Shown here: one piece after another, positions 1 through 9,729 of the stretch
Layout of the letters: each line of letters opens with the position of its first letter
Numbering within the stretch: the first letter of the stretch is position 1
Translations under genes and position numbers: made by a program
NCBI GenBank assembly: GCA_034408895.1
Contig: JAWXCI010000062.1
Location: 72,179-136,178 of the forward strand
Length of the DNA stretch: 64,000 nt
Source of the DNA: UBA4660 sp034408895
GTDB lineage: Bacteria; Bacteroidota; Bacteroidia; Flavobacteriales_D; Sanyastnellaceae
Direction of reading: 5' to 3'
Notes under the pieces: generated by a model
The model's input: the letters and a program-made list of their open reading frames with translations, nothing else
Databases searched by the model: none
Told to the model about the DNA's origin: nothing

Positions 1-1885
1 CCACAAACTCAGAATACCTGATGGAATAAAAATCCGTTTCGTTTTCGGGTTTCGTTATGCCTGAAAAATCTTGTCCCATTTCTTCCAGCAATTTATCTAC
101 ATCTTGTGCAAGAAAACCTGTGTAGAGAATTCCTTCGTGGCCTTCAATGAAATTGTAGTTGACGGGTTTTAGTTTTTTGATGAAGTCCAAACCAAGTGTT
201 GAGGGATTGATGTTTTTTTTCAGTCGCGCATCGCTGAGGTTGCTCCATGCTACTTGTCCTGCTATTTGAGTGACACTGGTGTTGCCAATGCGCACATGGT
301 TGCTGCCGACTACTGCTGCCTGGTAACCAATCGCGGTTGAGTTTGTAATTGTACCCGTGGAGCCTTCTGCACTATAGCCAAGAAATGTGCAATCGCCACC
401 GGTGGTCTGACTACCACCCGCATCGAAACCGATGGCGGTGTTGTTTGAAGCCGTTGCATTTAAAAGTGAATGGGTGCCAACAGCAGTGTTGTTATTGCCC
501 GATATGTTTTCTTCCAGCGCCAGTTCGCCCACCGCTGTGTTGTTGTCACCCGTTTCATTGTCTTCCAATGCATGCCAACCCAGCGCGGAGTTATTTCCGC
601 CAGTAGTGTTGTATACAAGTGCAGCCCGTCCTATGCCGGTATTGCTGTAGCCGGTATTTTCACGGAGTGCTATTTCACCACAAGCTGTATTTCCGGAACC
701 TTCTACATTGTCCTGAAGAGCGTTGTTGCCAATAGCAACATTGGCCAGTCCGTTGACATTGCTGCGCAGGGCATCATTGCCTATTGCTACGTTGCTGAAA
801 CCTGTTGTATTTGAGTAGAGTGTTTCATGGCCGATGGCAATGTTCGAACTTCCGGTGGTGTTGTATAGAAGCGCTTCATTTCCCACTGCGATATTGTTGT
901 TGGCGGTTTCACCCCAAAAAAGAGTGGCATAACCAATGGCAATGTTGTTGTCTCCGGTCATATTGTGATACAGGGCACTTGCCCCAAGAGCCACATTCTT
1001 GATGCCGGTGGTATTGTCATGCAGCGCATTATTTCCGAAACCATTGTTGTAGTCTCCGGTGGTGTTGTCCTTGAGTGCGTTGCATCCAAAGGCCGCATTA
1101 AAATCTCCAGTCGTGTTGTATCGCAGCGCATCGTGTCCCAACGCATTGTTGCACACCCCATTGGTGTTGTCGTGCATGGCATAACTGCCCACCGCAGTAT
1201 TAATGTAGCCCGTAGTGTTGGCGTACATGGCTTCATGGCCAATGGCGGTATTGTTGTAGCCGGTTGTGTTACTCGTCAGCGATTCATTTCCTATGGCTGT
1301 TACATTGTTGCCAATGGTTATTGAATTGGCCGCCAAATGACCAAAGCTGAGATTGTCTTCCACATGGTCAATGCGACCTGCATTTTCATTGTTCACGCGA
1401 AAGGCGAGTGGACTATTGTCCGTGGTTCCTATAAAATTCTCTGTGGGATTGGTGCCCTCATTTCCAGAAGTTCCCCATGCGTTGAGCGCATCAAGTGCGG
1501 ACAGCGCATAGGGTACACTTACCAACTGCTGAATGCCCGTTTCTACAAATCCCCCTCCGGTATTCACTTCTACTTTCAGGTAACGTTCGCCACTGTTCCA
1601 ATCCACAGTGGTCATGCTTCCCTGTAGCACGGTTCCATCACCAACCACACAATTGAGTAATCCAAATTCATTGGTCACCAGAGCTTGTGTTTCCTGGTAC
1701 TTGATGGATGTGATCGCGGTGTTTGAAATTTGAATGGTGAACTTCATGGTGATGTTTGTATTTGCCATGATGTCTCCATTCGCATCACGAATCACTGCCT
1801 GGTAATTGAAGCCTTGTGGTGCCTGCGTGTAACTTTCAATAGAAAGAAAAGAAAGCAGAAAAAGAATTGAGCATAAGTGTTTCAT
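1..1885 (-). CDS. Surface protein with 17-residue repeats and S74 tail-fibre chaperone domain (3' end beyond window)
   Basis: Open reading frame on the minus strand from an ATG at 1885 with no stop before base 1, so the C-terminus is missing. The first 20 residues are a signal peptide, followed by an N-terminal domain (APQGFNYQAVIRDANG) common in Bacteroidota secreted tail-fibre-like proteins. About 1320 to 350 encodes roughly 16 units of a 17-residue repeat (pattern NTTGxxNxAIGxxALxx, 51 bases each, one unit is 16), which should form a left-handed beta roll like trimeric adhesin heads. After it comes SDARLKKNI, the hallmark of the Peptidase_S74 intramolecular chaperone, and the start of its IRYSEFV segment. 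Function is inferred: an extracellular trimeric fibre that may self-cleave. It lies 70 bases downstream of the response regulator in the same direction. Confidence 0.85.
   Translation of the reverse strand, partial: MKHLCSILFLLSFLSIESYTQAPQGFNYQAVIRDANGDIMANTNITMKFTIQISNTAITSIKYQETQALVTNEFGLLNCVVGDGTVLQGSMTTVDWNSGERYLKVEVNTGGGFVETGIQQLVSVPYALSALDALNAWGTSGNEGTNPTENFIGTTDNSPLAFRVNNENAGRIDHVEDNLSFGHLAANSITIGNNVTAIGNESLTSNTTGYNNTAIGHEAMYANTTGYINTAVGSYAMHDNTNGVCNNALGHDALRYNTTGDFNAAFGCNALKDNTTGDYNNGFGNNALHDNTTGIKNVALGASALYHNMTGDNNIAIGYATLFWGETANNNIAVGNEALLYNTTGSSNIAIGHETLYSNTTGFSNVAIGNDALRSNVNGLANVAIGNNALQDNVEGSGNTACGEIALRENTGYSNTGIGRAALVYNTTGGNNSALGWHALEDNETGDNNTAVGELALEENISGNNNTAVGTHSLLNATASNNTAIGFDAGGSQTTGGDCTFLGYSAEGSTGTITNSTAIGYQAAVVGSNHVRIGNTSVTQIAGQVAWSNLSDARLKKNINPSTLGLDFIKKLKPVNYNFIEGHEGILYTGFLAQDVDKLLEEMGQDFSGITKPENETDFYSIRYSEFV
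349..1320 (-). repeat. Tandem 51-base coding repeat array (17-residue beta-roll units)
   Basis: Within the S74 fibre gene the sequence cycles with a 51-base period. Each unit carries the codons for a GN/TN turn, an AIG or AVG strand and an AL/AM pair. The units differ at many third positions, so the array is old and held by protein structure rather than freshly amplified. Confidence 0.8.
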
Positions 1886-1955
1886 TGGCGTAATTTTTTG
1901 CCGACAAAGCACAAGGAGAAAAGTGGAGATGGGATTACCCAAAAAGGGGTAACGC

Positions 1956-2603
1956 TCAGACAAGACGTTCTTTGAGAACCTTCAACACCGCTTCGGTGTT
2001 GCTGTTCACATGCAGCTTGGCATAAATCCGCTTCATGTGAGAGCGCACTGTTTCAAACGCAAGGTCGAGTGCCGCGGCAATCTGCTTGTAAGATTTTCCC
2101 TGTGCAAGAAGTTGGAGAATTTCTTTTTCTCGGGCTGATAGCTGATAGTCGTTTTCTTCTGTGTGCGGAACATGTCTTGTGAAAAGTTCCAGCACTCTGC
2201 GCGCTACAAAACCAGTCATGGGCGAACCACCAGCACACACATCTTTTATTGCTTCAATGTATTGCGCAGGCGAAGTGTTTTTAAGAATGTATCCTGAAGC
2301 ACCCGCGCACACTGCCCGGAAGATATTTTCATCATCCTGAAAAACAGTTTGCATGAGCACCTGCACTTCAGGAAATTTTTTGCGGATGATTTTTACCGCT
2401 TCAATGCCACTCATGCCGGGCATTTCAATATCCATGAGTACCACATCCGGCTTACTCACTTCAATGCATTCTTCCAAATCATTGCAATCAACAAATGCAC
2501 CTGTGCATGAAAACCCCTGTGTGCCGTCAACCACAAACGCCAGGCTTTCGCGCAGCTGCTTGTTGTCTTCGAAGATGGCTACTCGGATTGTTTTTTCTGA
2601 CAT
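1956..2603 (-). CDS. NarL/FixJ-family response regulator (REC + LuxR HTH)
   Basis: Start taken at the ATG at 2603 (MSEKTIRV), 215 residues; an upstream in-frame codon would only add a non-homologous tail. The receiver domain (1-120) has the acidic pair at the N-terminus (ED), phospho-acceptor D58 in VVLMDIEMPG, T86 and K108. A LuxR-type helix-turn-helix fills about 152-210 (LSAREKEILQLLAQGKSYKQIA). The gene begins 47 bases after the stop of the propeller kinase, so the two are an operon and very probably cognate. It should bind DNA on phosphorylation; targets are unknown, but the adjacent fibre gene downstream is a natural candidate. Confidence 0.93.
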   Translation of the reverse strand: MSEKTIRVAIFEDNKQLRESLAFVVDGTQGFSCTGAFVDCNDLEECIEVSKPDVVLMDIEMPGMSGIEAVKIIRKKFPEVQVLMQTVFQDDENIFRAVCAGASGYILKNTSPAQYIEAIKDVCAGGSPMTGFVARRVLELFTRHVPHTEENDYQLSAREKEILQLLAQGKSYKQIAAALDLAFETVRSHMKRIYAKLHVNSNTEAVLKVLKERLV

Positions 2604-2650
2604 GACAATTATCGGTGAAGCAAAAGTCCACGATTTGCTTTTGCACTTCG

Positions 2651-5600
2651 TTACCCAAAATGGGTGAATGGCACTTCGCACAAAATTTGCGTTCCGCTGT
2701 TTTCTGATGACGTGATATTGAGTTTGCCCTTCATCATCTGCACACGCATTCGCATGTTATCAAGACCGTTGCCTTTTTTGATTGTGCCTGAATCAAAACC
2801 TCTTCCATCATCATCAATTTCCAACTTCAACACATTTCCATTTCGTGAAATACTAACGCGGAGGTTTTTACATGTGCTGTACTTCACGGCATTGTTCACT
2901 GCTTCCTTGAAGACAAGGTAAATGTCTTTGCGGTGTTCCATTTGCAGTTTGAAGTCGGAGAGTGATTCATCAAAATTGAAATGCAATTCAATATCTGCCG
3001 GGCCGCACATTTCCATGGCGAAGTTTTGCATGCGTTTTTGCACATCACCAAACTTGTCGTTGCCAGGTTTGATGGCCCACACAATGTCGCTCATGGAGTC
3101 CACCATGCCGCGGGCATTCTCACTTATTTTTTCAAGCAAGGGTTCGTTGTCGGTTTTACGTGTTAGTGCTACTTCACTGTACATGCGGATACTGCTCAAC
3201 GTAGCCCCTATATCATCGTGAAGGTCGCTGGCAATTTTTTGTCGCAGTGTTTCTACTTTGTGTTTTTGTTGCTGACGATACCTTATCACAGCATAGACAA
3301 TCGCTACTGCAAACAGCAAAATAAAAATCCTGAACCACCAGGTTTTGTAGAACACAGTATCAATATGAATCTGAAGAGTTTGAAATTCATCGGACCAGAT
3401 ACCATCCGATGTAGTGGTCTTGTATTTTAACACGTAGTCTCCACCAGCCACATTAGTAAAACTGAGTTGTCTGTTCTTTCCGTTAAAAACCCAATCGGGA
3501 TGAAGGCCTTCCAGCATAAATGCAAACTGGATATTGTCCTGTTGCAAATAATCGAAGGTGTTGAGCGTTATGGTGAAAAAATTCTCATCATACTTAAGCG
3601 ACAGTTTCTGTTCACTCATCCTGTTCAAATCCATTACTTCATTCAACACACGCAGTTCAGTAATCTGCGCTTTTGGAAATGAAATAAGTTGCTGCAAATT
3701 TTCGGGTCGAAACATCACAATGCCTTTCAGCGAAGCCATGCATAACATTCCATCTGATGTTTCAAATGCGTGCTGGAAGTGAAACGAATTGGTGGGCAGT
3801 CCATGATGAACATCAAAATATTCAGTCGCTGAGCTAACCGTATTGTAGCGCACAACGCCTGTATTACCAGAGAACCACAACACATCATTTTTGTCTTTCC
3901 AAATGTTTCCTACCATTGAGGGAGCTGTTCTTTTTGCAAAACGGACTTTTGAATATTGTTTGGTCTCTTTGTCAAATTTCATTAGCCCCGTAATTGTTCC
4001 CACCCAGATTGTACCACCATCATCGAGCATGTCCAGAATTGTATTGTTGGAAGACTGAATTTCAACATTGAGGTTCGGATGTTCTGAAACCGTTTTTTCT
4101 GAAGGATGAAACTCGATGATGTTTCCCTTTGAAATTCCAATCCAAATGGTGCCGTTTTCATCTATCACCATTCCACGGGTATTGGAGCCGAAAATTTTAT
4201 GAACCTCGGGTAAATCATTCCAGTTGTAGAAAGTATCTGTGTCCTCATCATAGCGGGAGAAACCCCTGGATGTAGAAAGATAAATTTCCCCGGATTGGCT
4301 CCGTTGAATGTCGTACACAAAATCACCGCGCATTGCTTTGGGATTTTTCGAATCGGGGTAGTAGTTTCTGATATTGCCCGATTCGAAATCGTACCGTGTT
4401 AGTCCGCCTGCCGTTCCAATCAACATGTATTTATTGTTTACATTTAGCATCGAGCGAATGGAATTGTTAGCTAAAGTTTCTTCGGTCTCAGTCTTGTTAT
4501 TGAGAGAAGTGAATGTTTGCGTTTCACGGTCCAGAATCGAAACCCCATCCACTGTCCCAATCCACAATCGGCCCAAGGGGTCTTCTGCAAACACTCGTGT
4601 CCAATTGCTGAGAAGTACCTCATCAATTTCTGCTTCATCAATCCCATCAGGCCGTTCATAGTTGATGAAAGATTGTTTTGTAAGATTGAAATACAAAACT
4701 CCCGATGTGTGCATTGCTAACCAAATGGTGCCATCGGCATCTACATAAATACTTCGCGCTGAACGGGTGTTATCGAACGCGGTTATGCTTGGCTTGTCCT
4801 TGAGATGCAGAAATGAATTTGTACTTTCATCAAAACGCGATAAGCCCGAAAGACTGGTTGATACCCAAATATTTCCCTGGTGGTCCATAACCAGTTCAGC
4901 CATTTGGTTCTGCATGTCGCCCCTGGAATAAGCGTTTATCTCAGAATAAATATGGAGTGCACTACTGTTTGAATTTCTTCGCTCGATGGTTCCATCTCTA
5001 TAAGCCGTCCAAATATTTCCGATGTTATCCACCAGCACATGACCAACCCTGTTGGAATACAATTTCTGCCAACCAGCCGATGATGATGTCCAAATCTCAG
5101 GTGCTAAACTTGTTGCGTCAAGAACCCAAAGACCTGCACCATTAGTTGCGACATAAAGTTTATTCTTATCAAAAAAGAAATCAGCAATACTTATGCTGTC
5201 CAGCTCAGCAAGTTGTGGTTGAAGAACAGAAACGCGCTGGAGAAATTCATCCGAATTTCTCTTCACAAACAAACCCTGCGATGTACCAATCCACAACGTG
5301 TGATTCATGTCCTCCTCAAGACAATGCGGCACAACAGTTTTTTCTTCCAATCCGGGTGGATGAAAATTGTTAAAGGTGTTTGTTTGAGAATTGAAATGCG
5401 CCAACCCATCGAGAGTGCCAAACCACAACTCACCACTTGATGTACACAGGCTGCTGCGAATTTCACTGTCGCAAATGGATAAACTATCAAGCGGGTCGTT
5501 GCTGAAAACCTTAATGTCATACCCATCATACCGATTCAATCCGGCCCTTGTCCCAAACCACATGTAGCCGGTTTTGTCACGTATTATGGTGTTCACATAC

Positions 5601-5749
5601 TCATGCGAAAGACCATCGGCTGAGGTAATTTTGTTGAAGCGGATAGAGCCGAATTGCGCGCTGAGGGAATGGTTGGTAAAATTGAAACTGATCAACAACA
5701 TTGTTGAACGAATCAAAAACAGGAAAGTGTAATTCCATCCTTTGCACAT
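2651..5749 (-). CDS. Two-component sensor histidine kinase with Reg_prop beta-propeller and Y_Y_Y domain
   Basis: 1032 residues. A signal peptide (ending ...SLSAQ) is followed by a long series of Reg_prop propeller blades (motifs such as GYMWFGTRAGLNRYDG, GTIWIGISKG) to about residue 690, a Y_Y_Y domain near 700-780, and one membrane helix around 785-808. The cytoplasmic part has a HisKA_3 dimerisation domain with H844 in ASDLHDDIGATLSS and a HATPase_c domain (EAVNNAVKYS N-box, DDDGRGF, GNGLDNM). This is the NarX/DesK class that partners NarL-type regulators, matching the next gene. Proteins of this build in Bacteroidota sense extracellular ligands, often polysaccharide fragments; no sugar-uptake genes are nearby here, so the ligand is open. 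Confidence 0.95.
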   Translation of the reverse strand: MCKGWNYTFLFLIRSTMLLISFNFTNHSLSAQFGSIRFNKITSADGLSHEYVNTIIRDKTGYMWFGTRAGLNRYDGYDIKVFSNDPLDSLSICDSEIRSSLCTSSGELWFGTLDGLAHFNSQTNTFNNFHPPGLEEKTVVPHCLEEDMNHTLWIGTSQGLFVKRNSDEFLQRVSVLQPQLAELDSISIADFFFDKNKLYVATNGAGLWVLDATSLAPEIWTSSSAGWQKLYSNRVGHVLVDNIGNIWTAYRDGTIERRNSNSSALHIYSEINAYSRGDMQNQMAELVMDHQGNIWVSTSLSGLSRFDESTNSFLHLKDKPSITAFDNTRSARSIYVDADGTIWLAMHTSGVLYFNLTKQSFINYERPDGIDEAEIDEVLLSNWTRVFAEDPLGRLWIGTVDGVSILDRETQTFTSLNNKTETEETLANNSIRSMLNVNNKYMLIGTAGGLTRYDFESGNIRNYYPDSKNPKAMRGDFVYDIQRSQSGEIYLSTSRGFSRYDEDTDTFYNWNDLPEVHKIFGSNTRGMVIDENGTIWIGISKGNIIEFHPSEKTVSEHPNLNVEIQSSNNTILDMLDDGGTIWVGTITGLMKFDKETKQYSKVRFAKRTAPSMVGNIWKDKNDVLWFSGNTGVVRYNTVSSATEYFDVHHGLPTNSFHFQHAFETSDGMLCMASLKGIVMFRPENLQQLISFPKAQITELRVLNEVMDLNRMSEQKLSLKYDENFFTITLNTFDYLQQDNIQFAFMLEGLHPDWVFNGKNRQLSFTNVAGGDYVLKYKTTTSDGIWSDEFQTLQIHIDTVFYKTWWFRIFILLFAVAIVYAVIRYRQQQKHKVETLRQKIASDLHDDIGATLSSIRMYSEVALTRKTDNEPLLEKISENARGMVDSMSDIVWAIKPGNDKFGDVQKRMQNFAMEMCGPADIELHFNFDESLSDFKLQMEHRKDIYLVFKEAVNNAVKYSTCKNLRVSISRNGNVLKLEIDDDGRGFDSGTIKKGNGLDNMRMRVQMMKGKLNITSSENSGTQILCEVPFTHFG

Positions 5750-5942
5750 ACCAGCAGCAAGAATAGAGCGAACGGTTGGAAGCGGCTTTCTGGAGGCTTA
5801 CGAAAGCTTTGGTAATTGCAAGTAAGGAAAGGCAAATGTTTGTTCAACATTCAATTGTGCAGTAATGGAATTAGAAGACATCTCAAAAATGAATTGTGGT
5901 GCTCAACTAACGCTTTCTCTATTCAACGAGAAAAATCATTCC

Positions 5943-7400
5943 TCAATCCTCGAGAGCCTTTTCCCATTTACTCACCGCCACTGTAGCCACGGCATTGCCG
6001 ACAACGTTGGTTGCACTTCGGCCCATGTCAAGTACGTGGTCAACACCCAGCAATAGCAGAAGTCCAGCCTCGGGAATGTCGAACATAGCTAATGTTCCCG
6101 CTATCACCACCAGCGATGCGCGTGGCACTCCGGCAATTCCTTTACTAGTCACCATCAGCACCAGAAGCATGGTGAGTTGGGTGCCAAGGCTCATCTCAAT
6201 TCCGTAGCTCTGCGCAATAAAAATGCTGGCGAAAGTCATGTACATCATGGAGCCATCCAAGTTAAATGAATAGCCAAGCGGCAACACGAAACTTGTGATG
6301 CGATTCTTGCAACCAAAGCGTTCCAATTCTTCAAGAAGTTTTGGATATGCTGCTTCGCTCGTACTTGTGCTGAAAGCAATGAGCAGCGGTTCGCGAATTC
6401 TTCTTATGAGATTGAAAATTCTTTTGCGTACTAAAAGAAATCCTGCAAACAAAAGGATGCTCCAAAGCAGCAACAGCCCTAAATAAAATTCACCAATGAA
6501 GATGGCATACGTACTCAGCACGCCCAATCCTTTTTTGGCAATCACGGCTGTCATGGCCGCAAACACAGCGAACGGTGCTGCATACATTATATAAGTTGTA
6601 ATCTTCAACATAATGTGGCCAACTATGTCCATGGCTTTCACCACAGGCAAGGCTTTTTCGCCAATGGCCGCAGCCGCCACCCCGAAGAAGATTGCGAAAA
6701 TTAGTATCTGCAAAATCTCGTTGTGTGCCATTGCTTCAAAAATGCTCTTCGGGATAATGTGTGTGATGAAATCTTTGAGCGTAAGGGCTGCTTTGTCCAC
6801 TCCTGTTTCCATTCCTGCAAACGGGCGGTCGAGGTCCACATGAAGGCCGGGTTGAAAAAAATTGACCAACAAGCCACCCAATAAAAGCGATAGGAACGAA
6901 GCACAGATAAACCACAATAAAGTTTTTCCTCCAATGCGCCCCACTGATTTAATGTCGCCCAGTTTTGCAACTCCCGCTACCAGTGTTGCAAAAACCAGTG
7001 GAGCAATAATCATCTTGATAAGCCGCAGGAAAATATCTGTAAGAATGGAGAGGTATTCAAGTATGGATTTCAGTTGCTTGTTTTCGGGTTCCACAATCTT
7101 CGCTGCTTTTTCCAGTGCGGCACTTAACGAAGGATTTTTCTTTTCCGACTGAATCACCTTCATCAGGTTTTCCCATTTCGTTTTTGCGTCTGAGGTGCTG
7201 TCGGCAAGAGCCGCATTTATTTTTTCCTTAAACGGGGTGCCGGTGGAAATCACCCCGAGACTATCAGCAGTGGCAGCAATAGCCTCTTCATAAGATTTCT
7301 TTTCGTCAACGGGATATGCCACGTTGAGCCACCATCCGCACAAGATGCCGAGCAGCAGCGCAATGAAGATCCAGAGGGTGAGGCGGTTTGATTTTTTCAT
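5943..7400 (-). CDS. Dicarboxylate/amino acid:cation symporter (DAACS family)
   Basis: Start chosen at the ATG at 7400 (MKKSNRLTLWIF), 485 residues; the longer frame adds a polar leader unlike the family. It is an inner-membrane glutamate/aspartate or C4-dicarboxylate importer driven by Na+ or H+. The serine-rich hairpin (AFSTSTSEAAYP), the TM7 NLDGS motif (NMDGT in well-studied members) and the TM8 region (GVPRASLVVIAG) are present. An insert of about 85 residues between TM1 and the next segment (roughly 28-115) is polar, probably periplasmic, and typical of Bacteroidota members. The gene is divergent from hppD with 125 bases between the start codons. Confidence 0.93.
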   Translation of the reverse strand: MKKSNRLTLWIFIALLLGILCGWWLNVAYPVDEKKSYEEAIAATADSLGVISTGTPFKEKINAALADSTSDAKTKWENLMKVIQSEKKNPSLSAALEKAAKIVEPENKQLKSILEYLSILTDIFLRLIKMIIAPLVFATLVAGVAKLGDIKSVGRIGGKTLLWFICASFLSLLLGGLLVNFFQPGLHVDLDRPFAGMETGVDKAALTLKDFITHIIPKSIFEAMAHNEILQILIFAIFFGVAAAAIGEKALPVVKAMDIVGHIMLKITTYIMYAAPFAVFAAMTAVIAKKGLGVLSTYAIFIGEFYLGLLLLWSILLFAGFLLVRKRIFNLIRRIREPLLIAFSTSTSEAAYPKLLEELERFGCKNRITSFVLPLGYSFNLDGSMMYMTFASIFIAQSYGIEMSLGTQLTMLLVLMVTSKGIAGVPRASLVVIAGTLAMFDIPEAGLLLLLGVDHVLDMGRSATNVVGNAVATVAVSKWEKALED

Positions 7401-7525
7401 ATTGATGTCACGCTGATTTTTGTCAGCGGGCAAAGTAGGGCAATTTGCAACGAAGTATTTTTGACCATGCAATTCTTCAAATCAACATTCCAATCTCTAT
7501 CTGGACCAAATCAATAAATCAACAC

Positions 7526-8665
7526 ATGCTTACTGACACCACCAGCCTTCATCTCGAAAAAGTAGTAGAAGAAGCCGAAGATTTTCTTCCACTTCTGGGA
7601 ACCGACCACGTTGAACTTTATGTAGGCAATGCCAAACAAGCCGCTCATTACTATATGAGTGCCTGGGGCTTCCAGCCACTTGCTTACTGTGGCCTGGAAA
7701 CCGGAGTGAAAGACCGAGTGAGTTATGTTTTGCAGCAAGACAAGATTCGTCTGGTGCTTACATCACCGCTTGTTCCCGGTGGTCCCATCAACGAGCACAT
7801 CACCAAACATGGCGATGGGGTAAAAGTCATTGCAATTTGGGTGGATGATGCAACTGATGCGTGGCATCAAACTACAACACGCGGAGGCGTGTCGTGCATG
7901 AACCCCGAAGTGCGCGAAGACAAGAACGGCAAAGTGGTTCTGTCAGGCATTCACACGTATGGTGAAACGCTCCATGTTTTTGTGGAACGAAAGGATTACA
8001 AGGGACTCTTCATGCCAGGCTATCGCGAATGGAAACCTGCGTACCAACCAACTTCGGTTGGATTGAAATTCATAGACCACATAGTCGGCAATGTGGGATG
8101 GAACGAAATGAACAGGTGGGTGGAATTTTATGGAAAGGTGATGGGCTTTGCACAAATTATTTCGTTTGACGACAAAGACATTTCGACCGACTACACCGCG
8201 CTGATGAGCAAAGTGATGAGCAACGGAAATGGTCGAATCAAATTCCCCATCAACGAACCAGCCGAGGGAAGAAAAAAATCACAGATAGAAGAATACATCG
8301 AATTCTACCAGGGAGCAGGAGTGCAGCACGTTGCACTCGCCACTGACAATATCATTGAAACCGTAACCCTGCTGAAAAAAGGCGGAGTAGAATTTCTGTA
8401 CGTTCCTGAATCGTATTACGATGATGTATTGGATCGAGTAGGAAAAATTGACGAAGACCTTGCACCGCTCAAGGAATTGGGAATACTGATTGATCGCGAT
8501 GATGAAGGCTATCTGTTGCAACTCTTCACCAAACCTGTTTTAGATCGCCCCACAATGTTTTTTGAAATCATCCAGCGCAAGGGAGCAAAAAGTTTTGGTA
8601 AAGGAAATTTCAAAGCATTGTTCGAGGCGATTGAAAGGGAGCAGGAGGCCAGGGGAACTCTTTAA
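7526..8665 (+). CDS. hppD: 4-hydroxyphenylpyruvate dioxygenase
   Basis: 379 residues from ATG 7526 (MLTDTTSLHLEKV). Converts 4-hydroxyphenylpyruvate to homogentisate in tyrosine breakdown, using Fe(II) and O2. Two vicinal-oxygen-chelate halves are visible; the three iron ligands are H185 (KFIDHIVGNV), H268 (VQHVALATDN) and E347 (FFEIIQRKG). The C-terminal segment (RKGAKSFGKGNFKALFEAIE) covers the active site in known structures. No homogentisate dioxygenase is in the window. Length and motifs match the family fully. Confidence 0.97.
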   Translation: MLTDTTSLHLEKVVEEAEDFLPLLGTDHVELYVGNAKQAAHYYMSAWGFQPLAYCGLETGVKDRVSYVLQQDKIRLVLTSPLVPGGPINEHITKHGDGVKVIAIWVDDATDAWHQTTTRGGVSCMNPEVREDKNGKVVLSGIHTYGETLHVFVERKDYKGLFMPGYREWKPAYQPTSVGLKFIDHIVGNVGWNEMNRWVEFYGKVMGFAQIISFDDKDISTDYTALMSKVMSNGNGRIKFPINEPAEGRKKSQIEEYIEFYQGAGVQHVALATDNIIETVTLLKKGGVEFLYVPESYYDDVLDRVGKIDEDLAPLKELGILIDRDDEGYLLQLFTKPVLDRPTMFFEIIQRKGAKSFGKGNFKALFEAIEREQEARGTL

Positions 8666-8738
8666 GGAAAATCTTTCACATTGTTGCTTTATTTAATGAG
8701 CAGGCGAATGCGAAAATCAGATAATCCTGAAAATCCCC

Positions 8739-8746
8739 TACTTTTG
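8739..8746 (+). promoter_or_regulatory. Bacteroidota -7 element (TACTTTTG) upstream of the cupredoxin gene
   Basis: TACTTTTG fits the TAnnTTTG consensus of the Bacteroidota housekeeping sigma factor and ends 20 bases before the ATG at 8767. No clear -33 TTG is seen, so the call rests on the -7 box and position alone. Confidence 0.4.
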
Positions 8747-8766
8747 AACACCAAAAAACAAATAAT

Positions 8767-9378
8767 ATGAAGAAAATTTACACTGTTCTATTGACTGCTA
8801 CTGCCTTGTTCAACAGCGCTGCATCCTATGCTGAAACTCATATCGTCACTCAGTCAGCATTAACGTTTTCACCAGCTGTTCTATTAGTTGAAATTGGCGA
8901 CATCATTGAATGGCAATGGACTGGTGGCACACACACCACCACCTCCCTCATCATACCTGCGGGTGCTGATGTCTGGGACGCGCCACTCACTATGGGCAGC
9001 CCTACGTTTTCCTACACGGTAGAAGTGCTGGGCAATTATTCCTACAAATGCACTCCGCATTTCGAGATGGGTATGGGTGGAGGTTTCCAGGCGGTGGCTG
9101 TGTCGGTTAATCCAGTGGGTTATGCACCGGCAGAATTTAACGCTGGCATGGATCAGCACCACACACTGCACGTCAACATCAGCAATTTCAACCACGCACT
9201 CACCTCACTTAAGATGATTGATCTGAGCGGCAAACTTGTGGCTACCCTGCTGAATGAGGAACTCGCGGCTGGCGAACACCAATTGCATTTTGATCTTTCA
9301 TCGCAGCCCATAGGCATCTACTTTGTTCGTATGGAGCAATCCGGCAAAGTGGTAACGCGAAAAGTTCTGGTGAACTAG
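8767..9378 (+). CDS. Secreted plastocyanin-like cupredoxin with T9SS sorting domain
   Basis: 203 residues. Signal peptide 1-22, then a cupredoxin fold (about 24-115) with type-1 copper ligands H56 (GGTHTTTS), C95, H98 and M103 in the CxxHxxxxM spacing of plastocyanins. The last 75 residues are a T9SS type A sorting domain (LKMIDLSGKLVATL, GIYFVRMEQSGKVVTRKVLV), so the protein is exported by T9SS and probably anchored on the outer surface. It may carry electrons or bind copper outside the cell; its partner is unknown. The gene is monocistronic, with its own -7 box and a strong terminator. Confidence 0.9.
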   Translation: MKKIYTVLLTATALFNSAASYAETHIVTQSALTFSPAVLLVEIGDIIEWQWTGGTHTTTSLIIPAGADVWDAPLTMGSPTFSYTVEVLGNYSYKCTPHFEMGMGGGFQAVAVSVNPVGYAPAEFNAGMDQHHTLHVNISNFNHALTSLKMIDLSGKLVATLLNEELAAGEHQLHFDLSSQPIGIYFVRMEQSGKVVTRKVLVN

Positions 9379-9398
9379 CTTCTGCTGCACAAGGATTT

Positions 9399-9448
9399 AA
9401 AAAGCGCAACAGGCATGCTAAAAGCAAGCCGTTGCGCTTTTTCTTTTT
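9399..9448 (+). terminator. Rho-independent terminator after the cupredoxin gene
   Basis: A perfect 12-base inverted repeat (AAAAAGCGCAAC at 9399-9410 with GTTGCGCTTTTT at 9431-9442) around a 20-base loop, followed by CTTTTT, begins 20 bases after the stop codon. Confidence 0.85.
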
Positions 9449-9729
9449 GGTGATGAAGATGTATCGGGAAGTCCAGATTTGTGCTACCCACAAACCAGAT
9501 TGTCAGCGCCATGAGCTTTAAAAATCTTGCTTTACCTGCTCCGATTCATCGGTGGTCCGGTTTTATTAAGGGATGCCACCTGATTGCTGAAACCAGGAGT
9601 TTTTCCACAAGGCTCTGCGAGCAACAATAAGTCATTCCACACGTTTCGGGATTTCCCACGTCACAGTGTGGTCAACAACCAGCAACTTTCAAACGACCTC
9701 CATAAGCAATTACCTTCGTCCCTCCCAAC
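9449..9729. other. Intergenic stretch without recognisable genes
   Basis: Between the terminator and the lipoprotein gene I see no ORF with coding character and no RNA gene. A weak -7-like TACCTTCG at 9712-9719 precedes the lipoprotein start. Confidence 0.5.

Noticed and set aside
349..1320. Regular 51-base repeats resembling a CRISPR or minisatellite array
   Set aside because: The period is a whole number of codons and stays in one minus-strand frame; the repeats code for the beta-roll of the S74 fibre protein and no constant repeat with unique spacers is present.
349..1627. Several plus-strand ORFs
   Set aside because: They lie antisense to the fibre gene and change with its repeats; composition is not protein-like.
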